DNA from: UBA695 sp042691655
GTDB taxonomy: Bacteria; Verrucomicrobiota; Verrucomicrobiia; Chthoniobacterales; Chthoniobacteraceae
Assembly: GCA_042691655.1 (NCBI GenBank)
Contig: CP170506.1
Coordinates: 2,790,001-2,854,000 of the forward strand
DNA length: 64,000 nt
Direction of reading: 5' to 3'
In this document: piece by piece, positions 1 to 7,228 of the stretch
Layout: every line of letters starts with the position of its first letter
Position numbering within the stretch: position 1 is the stretch's first letter
Notes under the pieces: model-generated
The model's input: only the letters and a program-made list of their open reading frames with translations
What the model was told of the DNA's origin: nothing
Database searches by the model: none
Position numbers and translations under genes: made by a program

Positions 1-315
1 AGTGCCGTCGTCAACGTCCTCTGTGCCGTAATCGCCGACAGAAAGGCCACCGCTTCATCCACCACTTCCACGATCTATCAATTGCCCGCATTGACGCCTA
101 AGATGGAGGGCACCACCTGCACATTAGGCATCGCCGATGGCAACCAACAAGCCGTGACCTTGAGCCTTGCGCGTTACCGCATCACGTGCACGTTCACCCC
201 ACCAGCCGCAGGAACTCTTGGCCCCTATACCGGCTATTTCAAAGCAAGCTGGCCCGCTCAAAAAGAGAACTCGCCGAATTACGTCGAGACCATCGTCACA
301 TTCCCTCAACAATGA
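1..315 (+). CDS. Verru_Chthon cassette protein B (GspI-like), 3' end only
   Basis: The reading frame is open from base 1 and stops at 313-315, so this is the C-terminal part of a gene that begins outside the window. The visible start (SAVVNVLCAVIADRKA) lines up with the segment after the prepilin helix in the two complete B proteins of this window (ASLAASIVADLKTA and AISLLTTLEADLRN). The end, YVETIVTFPQ, matches the end of the cassette 3 B protein (FVETYVTFPQ). B proteins are short prepilin-like proteins of about 180 residues with a GspI-type N-terminus. The stop overlaps the next start as ATGA, so translation of the next gene is probably coupled. Function as a pseudopilin is inferred. Confidence 0.82.
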   Translation, partial: SAVVNVLCAVIADRKATASSTTSTIYQLPALTPKMEGTTCTLGIADGNQQAVTLSLARYRITCTFTPPAAGTLGPYTGYFKASWPAQKENSPNYVETIVTFPQQ

Positions 316-1121
316 GTGTGTCTCCTTTTCATCCCCAATGGGCAAAAGGCCCGTCGGCCTTCACCCTGATTGAGGCACTCTCGGCGATCGTGGTGTTCAG
401 CCTTCTCATTTTGATGTTGACCCAGATTATAGGCATCTCCAGCCAAACCATTGCGTTCAATGCAAAAAAGTTGGATTCCGTTGGCCAAGCCCGACTGGTC
501 ATGGACCGCATTGCCGCCGATCTATGTGCCCGCCCGCGCCGATCAGACCTGGGAATGCTATTTCAAAAAACGCATGGCAACGACAGCCTGCTCTTCTATA
601 GCGAGACGAATGGCTACAGCGGCTCCCGGCATCTCTCTCTCATCGAATACAGGGTCCAGGAAAACACCGCGGGCCGGGTCTTCCAATTGGAACGCGGTGC
701 CACCGGCGTGAGCTGGAATGGCACCGGCCAAGCATTGGTGTTTCTGCCCACCGCGCTTCCCACACCGGCTCCAACAGACTACGAGGTACTGGCCCCGGGA
801 GTGTTCCGCATGGAGATCTGCTTTTTGCTCAATCCCACTTCTTCCTCTTCCCCGGGTCAGCTTAGCAATTCTGCCAATTCCGATTTCAGCAATGTTGCCG
901 CCATCGTGGTGGCGATCGCCGTTATCGACGAAAAAAGCCGGGCTCTTTTGTCCCATGACCAACTGGGGCAACTTTCCGCCGCATTCCTGGACAATACCGA
1001 GGGCCAATATCCAATCACCTCGTGGTCCACGGCCCTGAATCAAACGGTATTCGCACCGGGCATTCCCCGCCAGGCAATCCAAGGCGTTCACCTTTATCAA
1101 CGCATCTTCAATGTACCCTGA
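312..1121 (+). CDS. Verru_Chthon cassette protein C (GspJ-like prepilin)
   Basis: The protein has 269 residues from the ATG at 312, which overlaps the stop of the preceding B gene by four bases; an open frame runs further upstream but would overlap that gene. Residues about 15-45 form a class III prepilin signal and helix (AFTLIEALSAIVVFSLL) with Glu at +5 and Ala rather than Gly at -1. The downstream motif THGNDSLLFYSE recurs in the C protein of cassette 2 (HEGNDKLFFYSE). Position in the cassette and N-terminus match GspJ of type II secretion systems. It is expected to be cleaved by a prepilin peptidase and to sit in the inner membrane or a pseudopilus tip. The pilin role is inference from the family. 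Confidence 0.88.
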   Translation: MSVSPFHPQWAKGPSAFTLIEALSAIVVFSLLILMLTQIIGISSQTIAFNAKKLDSVGQARLVMDRIAADLCARPRRSDLGMLFQKTHGNDSLLFYSETNGYSGSRHLSLIEYRVQENTAGRVFQLERGATGVSWNGTGQALVFLPTALPTPAPTDYEVLAPGVFRMEICFLLNPTSSSSPGQLSNSANSDFSNVAAIVVAIAVIDEKSRALLSHDQLGQLSAAFLDNTEGQYPITSWSTALNQTVFAPGIPRQAIQGVHLYQRIFNVP

Positions 1122-4100
1122 TTTCGCAAAAAACAGGAAGAGTCATCGGCGGCGTGGCAGCGCCTTGGTCATCACGCTCACCATGCTGGCTTTGATCACC
1201 GGCATTCTGCTTGCTTTCTTTATCCAAAGCATGCTGAGCCGCCAGGTTTCCTTTTCCAGCGCCGGTCACTACCGCGCGGATAACCTGGCCCAGACAGCCA
1301 TCGACACTATTGTGGGAGACTTGCGAAACGAAATCGTGGCAGGATCGAGCGCCTTCACCACGGGCACCAACACCCTTTACATCCCCGCCTCCAATCTTAC
1401 CGCGGTGCCGTGCCGCGAAGCGGATCAGGGATTTCAGAACCTGGTTAAACAAAGTAGCGCCCTCAAGCCATTCTGGAGTGGCGGCGACTATGGCATTGGC
1501 GTGACGCCCCCGATTCGGGCCGCCTCCGATAACAACACCCAGACAAAATCAGCCAACGGGCGCTACATCAAGCCCAACCAGTGGAATCGACCGGGGCTTT
1601 TGGGCGATCCCGGCTCCGGCGTCACACCTGCGCTGCCCGGTAGTTATCAGCCCCCGGACTGGATTATCCTTACTCGCCAGGGAGCCATTTCCAACGCCGC
1701 GGCAATGCCATCCGTATCGGTCTTGGCAAACAAGAGCGGCTCAAATTCCAGCTATGCCGTGGGCCGCTTTGCCTATGCCATTTATGATGAGGGAGCCCTA
1801 CTGGATATCAATAACGCGGGGTATCCCAGCACTCTTGGCGACAGTTCTTTTACCAAAGAAAGGGGATTGCTCCCCCAGGTCGGGATTGAAAATCTCGCAG
1901 GCGTTCTGGACTCCAATTCCATTGTCCAATGGCGTAACTCAACGACTGCGGCCACCGCTGTTTCCTACACCAATGCGGTATTGACGGCAACCAACGGCTT
2001 TACAACGGTGCTCCAGGGAGATCAGGCATTCATCACTCGCAAGGATTTGATTCACTACATCCAGGATAATAGCAGCCAGTTGCAGACATCGGCGTTGCCC
2101 TACCTTGCCACGTTTACCCGCGATACGGACGGCCCATCGTTCTATCCCGATCCCAATCGCGCAAAAGTCAACTCCACGCAGGACGACATCACTAACCCCA
2201 ATGTGTTGAAAATCCGGGTGCAGACCTCTTTCCCACGGCCCGACGGAACCACAGCCCAGCCCGGCGATCCCTTACTAAAACATCGGTTTCCCCTGTCCCG
2301 TCTTGCGCTTTTTAAAGATCCGACAGGAAACAGCGCCCTGCTCAAGACTTATTTTGCCATGCAGCAACGCAGTGACGGCCAATGGGACTACGTTGATCCG
2401 GATACAGGCGCCGTGGCCACCACACTGCCAACCCTCAAGACGCTGGATCAAATCTCTGGCCGGGAACCAACCTTTTGGGAGCTTCTTCAAGCGGGCATCC
2501 TGACCGGCTCGCTTGGAACATCAGGAATAAAAAACACCTATGTCATAAGCACCCAGGATGCGAACACCACACGCCAAATCCTTACTATCGGTCTTTGCCT
2601 CATCGACCAGTATGACGAGGACGATACCCCTACTTTCCTAAAACTTGGTGGAACTCAGCCAAATAATATCAACGACCTCAGCGTCGCCGGTGTGGAAAAT
2701 CTCCCCTATATGATGTGGATCGCCCAGGAGCATTTTCGCGATAATATCAGCACCCTCTCCCCCTCAACCAATGCTTGGATTGACGGCTACCTGATGTTCG
2801 CCCTGTGGAACCCGCACCGTAATGCATCCGCCGCAAACCCAGGGCAGTTCCGTATTCGCGTTACCGGCACCAGCAGTATCCTTGTTTACAACAGCGCCAT
2901 GGCCCTGGGCAACCAGACCAGTGCCAACGTCATTCATAACAATACAGCCCTGATGTTTCAGACAACCGCTTCCCGCAACTTCAGCCAAATCAGCGGGCTG
3001 CTTCCCACCGATGCGATCCTCGAGAGCACGAGCCCCATGGCTCAGTTTCCCTACCCTCCTGTATCGGGAGTAAGCGCGCTAGAAGTCGGTATCCTGACGG
3101 GGCAGGTCGCCCTTCCCAAGACGCCGGAATTCCCATCATCGGGAAACTATATTATCAACTATCCCTCCTTAACGATGGTGCTTGAAAAACAAAGCGGCGC
3201 TAATTGGATCCCCTATCAAATCATATCCAATTACACCTGCAACTATAATAACAATGGCACTTCTTTCGCAAACGTAAGCACCGCGCTAAATAGGCCGAAT
3301 GGTTTTACCGTGGCGCTCATCGGCTTGTCTTATGCCGACCCTCGCACCACCAGGTTTGGGCTGGCCATCGGTGGCGTCGGCGTTGCTTCAAACATGATGG
3401 CCAACAACTTTAACATCATCAACAACAGCACCGGGCTCCCCTTCTCATTTAAGATCACGGGCGGCAGCTACTTCAATCTTGCCGATTATGCCTACAACAC
3501 CTCCGCGACAAGCAACTACGCCGATCCCGATGGCACCACTCGCAAAGCTGACAGCAACCCGCTGACAACCGCGAACCATAGCCATTCCAATAGTCCTTTT
3601 TACATCAATTCATCCGATGGACGCCCCATTGTCCTCAATCGCCCCTTCCGATCCGTTGCTGAAATGGGATACGCCTTTCGCGACGATCCGTGGCGAACTT
3701 TGAATTTTTCGTCCCAAGACAGTGCCGACCAAGGATTATTGGATTTGTTTTGCCTCAACGAAAACACCCAGGAACTCCGAGCTGGCGTCGTCAACCTGAA
3801 CAGCGCAAGCCAGAACGTCCTTGCGGCCATTCTCGTCAATGCGTATCGAGACCCTTCCTCAACCGACGAAACGCCGTTATCCACCACAGATGCGGCCACC
3901 ATAGCTCAGGCAATCAGAACCCAACTCGGCTCCCCTTCGGCCCCCTCGCTGGTCATCAAAAATGCGGCGGACCTTCCTCTTCTAGCCAATAAAATCGCCT
4001 CATCTCTTCCGGATCGTTTTAAATTTAAACGCGAAGCTTTCACCCGGTCATTTGCAGACATCGTTAACGGCCGGACATGGAATTTCCTTGTCGACATTAT

Positions 4101-4248
4101 CGCGCAATCGGGTCGTTACCGCACCTCCGCACCATCATCACTTAACGATTTCATGGTCGAAGGAGAGCAGCGCTATTGGCTTCACATTGCCATCGACCGT
4201 TACACGGGGAAGGTCATTGCACAACTTCTGGAACCCATCCAAAACTGA
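1111..4248 (+). CDS. Verru_Chthon cassette protein A (GspK-like)
   Basis: The protein has 1045 residues; its start overlaps the C gene by 11 bases. The N-terminus RRRGSALVITLTMLALITG is a GspK/PilX-type signal: basic residues, Gly, then a hydrophobic helix without the usual Glu at +5. Two segments recall GspK: DEGALLDINNAGYPS near residue 230 and GVVNLNSASQNVLAAI near residue 892, the latter like the 'NVNTA..VLAAL' helix-hairpin segment of GspK. The C-terminal motif RYWLHIAIDRYTGKV is shared with the A protein of cassette 2. At over 1000 residues it is about three times the size of ordinary GspK, so large insertions must be present. Secreted or membrane-anchored location is expected. Confidence 0.88.
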   Translation: MYPDFAKNRKSHRRRGSALVITLTMLALITGILLAFFIQSMLSRQVSFSSAGHYRADNLAQTAIDTIVGDLRNEIVAGSSAFTTGTNTLYIPASNLTAVPCREADQGFQNLVKQSSALKPFWSGGDYGIGVTPPIRAASDNNTQTKSANGRYIKPNQWNRPGLLGDPGSGVTPALPGSYQPPDWIILTRQGAISNAAAMPSVSVLANKSGSNSSYAVGRFAYAIYDEGALLDINNAGYPSTLGDSSFTKERGLLPQVGIENLAGVLDSNSIVQWRNSTTAATAVSYTNAVLTATNGFTTVLQGDQAFITRKDLIHYIQDNSSQLQTSALPYLATFTRDTDGPSFYPDPNRAKVNSTQDDITNPNVLKIRVQTSFPRPDGTTAQPGDPLLKHRFPLSRLALFKDPTGNSALLKTYFAMQQRSDGQWDYVDPDTGAVATTLPTLKTLDQISGREPTFWELLQAGILTGSLGTSGIKNTYVISTQDANTTRQILTIGLCLIDQYDEDDTPTFLKLGGTQPNNINDLSVAGVENLPYMMWIAQEHFRDNISTLSPSTNAWIDGYLMFALWNPHRNASAANPGQFRIRVTGTSSILVYNSAMALGNQTSANVIHNNTALMFQTTASRNFSQISGLLPTDAILESTSPMAQFPYPPVSGVSALEVGILTGQVALPKTPEFPSSGNYIINYPSLTMVLEKQSGANWIPYQIISNYTCNYNNNGTSFANVSTALNRPNGFTVALIGLSYADPRTTRFGLAIGGVGVASNMMANNFNIINNSTGLPFSFKITGGSYFNLADYAYNTSATSNYADPDGTTRKADSNPLTTANHSHSNSPFYINSSDGRPIVLNRPFRSVAEMGYAFRDDPWRTLNFSSQDSADQGLLDLFCLNENTQELRAGVVNLNSASQNVLAAILVNAYRDPSSTDETPLSTTDAATIAQAIRTQLGSPSAPSLVIKNAADLPLLANKIASSLPDRFKFKREAFTRSFADIVNGRTWNFLVDIIAQSGRYRTSAPSSLNDFMVEGEQRYWLHIAIDRYTGKVIAQLLEPIQN

Positions 4249-4487
4249 GCCACAAGACCGGCCGATGGTGTAGTTGGTGGTCTGGTTGCTCTTGTCCAAA
4301 ATCACCCGCGCCCATAGATTGAACGAAGTTCTGTGGCACCACTCATATTGAGGTAATAATGACCGTTGAGGGAAAGCAACCCTGACTGACGGGCCATCGG
4401 GATCTGAGGGCTATGTGTGCCATAATGGCTTTTCGATGCCCTGATTACCAAGGACTTACTTTATTTCCAAGCCTTTATGCGTGGAAA
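4249..4487. other. Intergenic stretch after cassette 1, no intact gene
   Basis: I see no complete gene. On the minus strand short frames near 4260-4420 read protein-like peptides (for example LWARVILDKSNQTTNYTIG) but are broken by stops and frame changes, so this may be the remnant of an exported beta-rich protein. No terminator hairpin with a T-tract is evident directly after the cassette A stop. Confidence 0.4.
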
Positions 4488-4520
4488 TGGCGGATGGGGC
4501 GGGATTCGAACCCGCGGTGA
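4488..4520 (-). pseudogene. tRNA-Ser 3' fragment
   Basis: Read on the minus strand the sequence gives a perfect T-arm (GCGGG stem, TTCGAAT loop, CCCGC stem), a seven-base acceptor 3' strand CCCATCC, discriminator G and CCA. G at the discriminator fits serine tRNA. The matching 5' acceptor strand GGATGGG, a D-arm and an anticodon arm are absent from the next 150 bases upstream, so only the 3' part remains. Such 3' ends are common attachment-site scars of tRNA-targeting integrases, but no integrase is visible here. A fragment left by a deletion is equally possible. Confidence 0.7.
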
Positions 4521-4757
4521 GGTTCCCCCCATCGTTCGATTTCGATTCGATCCCCCAGCGTTCCGGCCCCAATCTGTCCCGCGCTTTGCCCCGCATAATG
4601 AGCCGCGAAAGCTCGGAGGGTCTCCATCCTAACGCATCGCATTGCCCGTGCTCCGTCCTGATTCTCCGCGAAAAAAGCGGCATCGCGAGAGCGAGTCCTG
4701 CGCATGTGTTCGTTATAGAACCACTCCTTCATTCTCCCATTTTAGCTGAAAACTTGG

Positions 4758-5249
4758 CTACACTAAAGACGGGATATCCATACGCCGACAGACGTTTTGT
4801 TGCCCTCCCGGGTTTCGGGTGATCCGAATCGCCGCTCGGCTCACCCTCGGCAAAGTCCAATTTCCGCGCGGGGCCGCGAGCGCGGCATCCCAAAATTCGG
4901 CAAAAGGGTCTTTATGAAGGGGGGCATAAACGCCATGGATTCCGATTCCGGCGCAGGGAATCCGCACCGCTTGGTACCGGAAAGCAAAAGGTTCAAGCGC
5001 GCCGGGGACGCGCTCGGAAATCAGGGGAAATCTCGACACAATGGCGACGCCTCCGACGCGGCCGGGAGGGACGGAAAGCGCCTGATGCGACCACCCTTCC
5101 GCTCGGAGCTTTTCGACGAGGGGACGCGACGGCTCCGCTTGTTATTCCCCGAGAACGATTACATCAGGGGTTCGGCAAACAAGGGCGCGCGCGATTCGAT
5201 CGATCCGGTTCCCGCCGCCGCACCGAATGTTCCATGCGACGATATGCAT
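4758..5249 (-). pseudogene. Degraded endonuclease/exonuclease/phosphatase (EEP) family gene
   Basis: From an ATG at 5249-5247 the minus strand reads MHIVAWNIRCGGGNRIDRIA, then PDVIVLGE, an in-frame TAA at 5144-5142, then QAEPSRPLVEKLRAEGW, GGVAIVSRFPLIS and GIGIHGVYAPLHKDP. These are the N-terminal hallmarks of EEP-fold nucleases: the WN[IM]R metal-site motif, D(V/A)(I/L)VL.E, and a strand ending in YAP. The in-frame stop falls just after the catalytic Glu of LGE. The C-terminal half with the GDFN and final SDH motifs is missing. The gene is therefore both interrupted and truncated. Exact substrate class cannot be told. Confidence 0.72.
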
Positions 5250-5390
5250 TCGCGCAGGTTATCCAATCATCCGCCAAATGGACACGGAAAAAGGCCGCGG
5301 CCTCCCCCTCTATATTATAGAGTGGCCCCCCCGGGGCGGACGGTCCACAATCCCCCGCCAATGGTCAAAATCTGCGGAACCAAACGCCCG

Positions 5391-5795
5391 AAGGACGCCC
5401 TCCTGGCCGCAAATACCGGCACGCCGCCCGCTTTGAACAGAGCTTCTTCTCCACTGCTTGCTTGGCAAATTCCCGGCGGTTGGCCGGGCTCAGAGCTTTT
5501 TTTCGCATACCATCTCCAGGAGTCGGTTCTTCAAAAGTGACTCGGCCAGCATCTTCTTTAACTCGCTGTTCTCCCGTTCAAGTTCCTTGAGCCGCTTGGC
5601 TTCGTTGACGTCCATTTGCCCAAACTGCCGCTCCCACCGGTGGAAGCTTACCGCCGAGATGTTATGCTCCCGGCATACTTCCAGGATGTTCTTGCCGCTG
5701 TCCGCTTCCCGCAGGATGCGGATCTTGTCTTCCGTCGTGTATTTCTTGCCTTTCATTTTTGTCTGGTTTTGACCCCAGACTAACACATTTCCTGG
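5391..5795 (-). mobile_element. IS3-family insertion sequence remnant
   Basis: An intact orfA is followed on the minus strand by the slippery run GAAAAAAAGC near 5480-5495; a -1 shift there joins it to the first part of orfB (KKALSPANRREFAK, then EKKLCSKRAACRYL), which is lost near 5390-5400. The upstream end near 5770-5795 carries an inverted pair GTCTGG/CCAGAC. The other end of the element and over 90 percent of orfB, including its DDE residues, are missing, so the copy cannot move by itself. Its left end abuts the truncated alginate lyase fragment. Confidence 0.75.
5490..5756 (-). CDS. IS3-family transposase OrfA
   Basis: The start chosen is the methionine of MKGKKYTTEDKIRILREAD, giving 88 residues; an open frame extends ten residues further but is not needed. 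Residues about 8-45 form the usual HTH with DKIRILREAD and NISAVSFHRWERQFG, followed by a leucine-rich coiled coil (LKELERENSELKKMLAES). This is the DNA-binding and dimerising subunit of IS3-group transposases, normally fused to OrfB by -1 frameshifting. The gene itself is complete, but its partner is truncated. Confidence 0.82.
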   Translation of the reverse strand: MKGKKYTTEDKIRILREADSGKNILEVCREHNISAVSFHRWERQFGQMDVNEAKRLKELERENSELKKMLAESLLKNRLLEMVCEKKL

Positions 5796-5811
5796 CCCGA
5801 AATAACTGAGT

Positions 5812-6320
5812 CACGTCACCGGCCCCGACGTACGGCTGCCGCAGAATTACCCGTCGCTCTATCACGATATCGCGGCAGCCTACGCCTGCGCCTTGCGCTG
5901 GAAGATTTCAGGAGACCCGGCTTATGCCAAAAAATCGGTCGAGATCATGAACGCGTGGTCTTCGACCCTCAAACAAATCACCGGATCGACCGACGCATGC
6001 CTCGCCGCGGGAATTTACGGCTACCAATTTGCCAACGCCGCCGAAATCATGCGCACCTACCGGGGGTGGAAGCCGGAGGATTTCGCCCGTTTCCAGAAAA
6101 TGATGCTGGATGTATTTTATCCCATCAATAAACGCTTTCTTGAGAGGCACAACGGTACCAAAATCGATAACTATTGGGCCAACCACTACGTCAAACGCAA
6201 GGGCCTCTCCGCGCCCTTCACAAAAGAGATCACCGAAAAAAGTCCGGCCCGAAGGCGGCGGTGGCGACTACGGCCCCAACAGCGGCTGCTGCGATCAACT
6301 GGGCTACGGCACGCTGACGG
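5812..6320 (+). pseudogene. Alginate-lyase-family gene fragment
   Basis: Frame 1 reads LPQNYPSLYHDIAAAYACAL, RWKISGDPAYAKKSVEIMNA, AGIYGYQFANAAEIMRTYRG and HNGTKIDNYWAN, the alpha/alpha-barrel pattern of alginate lyase family proteins (PF05426-like). A stop lies just upstream at 5803-5805 and no start or signal peptide remains. After NYWAN the expected WDLCN motif is replaced by a different segment, implying an internal deletion. At the A-run near 6238 the frame slips: the next frame gives KKVRPEGGGGDYGPNSG and DQLGYGTLT, which reads better than the original frame. It is truncated at both ends and frameshifted. Family assignment is firm for the first 125 residues, weaker for the rest. Confidence 0.7.
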
Positions 6321-6600
6321 CTACCCGGAGGGCAGGTTTCCGACTACCGCCGCTGGCTGGACATCGACAGCGCCGTGGAGGGAACTGAGTTCAAAACGGG
6401 GGAGACGGCTTCCCGTCATTACTTCCGGAGGGTAAGCCTCGACCTTGGCCCGACCGAAGCCGCCAACCGCCCCACCAATGAGCGGCTGCAAGCCTACGGC
6501 GACGGGAAGGCTGACCCCGCATTGGCCTCACTCTTCTTTCAATACGGGCGCTATTTGCTGATCTCGTGCAGCCGCCCCGACAGCCCGGCTCCCGCCGTCT
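6321..6600 (+). pseudogene. Glycoside hydrolase family 95 (alpha-L-fucosidase-like) fragment
   Basis: Frame 3 reads PEGQVSDYRRWLDIDSA, then TASRHYFRRVSLDLGPTEAA, TNERLQAYGDGKADPALASL and FFQYGRYLLISCSRP. These pieces are characteristic of GH95: the N-terminal YRR.LD.D.A strand and the 'TDERL...DPAL..L.FQ.GRYLLI.SSRP' segment at the start of the catalytic barrel. They are hundreds of residues apart in a normal enzyme but adjacent here, so a large internal deletion has occurred. No start, no catalytic centre and no end remain. The piece fuses in frame to a methyltransferase fragment. Confidence 0.7.
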
Positions 6601-6838
6601 ATCAATGGCTTGCCCAGAACGTAAAACCGGAACGGGAAAAGAATCGGGATGAGGATCTCCGCAAGAACTGGTGGCTATTCAGCAGCCCAAAGGAAAACCT
6701 CCGCAAAATGCTCGGCGGCCTTCCACACTACATCGCCACGTCGAAGACCATGCAGCGGCGCTTCTTTGTATTCCTGGATTCCAACGTATTGCCAAACGAC
6801 GCCCTCACCGTGGTCGGCAGCGGTGATGGATGCGTATA
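6601..6838 (+). pseudogene. MmeI/type IIL-like DNA methyltransferase fragment
   Basis: In the same frame as the GH95 piece the sequence continues as VKPEREKNRDEDLRKNWWLF, ENLRKMLGGLPHYIATSKTM and FFVFLDSNVLPNDALTVVGS. This is the target-recognition region of large type IIL restriction-modification proteins (VKPER..N....R..WW.F...R..LR..L.GLPRYIAT....K.R.FVFLD...LPDN). The frame stops at 6836-6838. Only about 80 residues of a protein that usually exceeds 900 survive. The in-frame fusion to a glycosidase is likely an accident of deletion. Confidence 0.65.
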
Positions 6839-7228
6839 GCTGGCCGACCGATACATCCACACCCGAGATCGTTTCATGTTTGTTCAAGTTGAACCAAAAG
6901 CGATCAGGGGAAGAACAGGCAGCAAGGTGCAGCGGTTGCGGCCTGAGCTCCAAAGCATCCTCGTAAATCTCCAAAAGTCGAGAAGGATCCCGGCCCACCT
7001 CGCACCGCACAGAAGCGGGACCTTCATATAGGCTAACGTTAGCCTAACAATTTCATCAGCAGCTGATACAAATTCACCGCACCTAACGCCCCTCGATTTT
7101 CCGCTTATTTTTACGCATCACTACCGGTATTAATAACGTATTTTTATTGCAGCCACGGCGGAACCGTGCGAGGATCGCCGCAACGAGGGCTTCTCCGGCC
7201 TTTTCGTTTCTCCCTAATTCCCTTGTTT
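6839..7228. promoter_or_regulatory. Intergenic region upstream of the beta-helix gene
   Basis: I find no intact gene here. Minus-strand frames between 6840 and 7020 read a few protein-like stretches but contain shifts, and I do not recognise them. From 7030 on the DNA turns AT-rich and holds the operator palindrome described separately, plus a possible half-site TAATAACGTA at 7131-7140, about 90 bases before the next gene. Confidence 0.45.
7030..7045. promoter_or_regulatory. Perfect 16-bp operator palindrome (LacI-type)
   Basis: AGGCTAACGTTAGCCT reads identically on both strands. Its core TAACGTTA recurs near the SGNH esterase (19461-19468 and 19300-19307) and the lacI gene (20631-20638). 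LacI-family proteins bind 14-18 bp palindromes with a central CG, as here. It lies 184 bases before the beta-helix gene start. I infer that the LacI regulator encoded at 19608-20594 binds it. Confidence 0.62.

Noticed and set aside
4488..4600. Complete tRNA-Ser gene on the minus strand
   Set aside because: Only the T-arm and acceptor 3' strand can be found. No GGATGGG acceptor 5' strand, D-arm or anticodon arm fits in the upstream sequence.
5308..5322. AT-rich palindrome CTCTATATTATAGAG
   Set aside because: It is a 7-1-7 inverted repeat in a degenerate region between two pseudogenes, with no gene to control; chance is likely.
4797..5540. A 247-codon plus-strand frame
   Set aside because: It is antisense to the EEP nuclease remnant and the IS3 remnant, whose motifs are recognisable.
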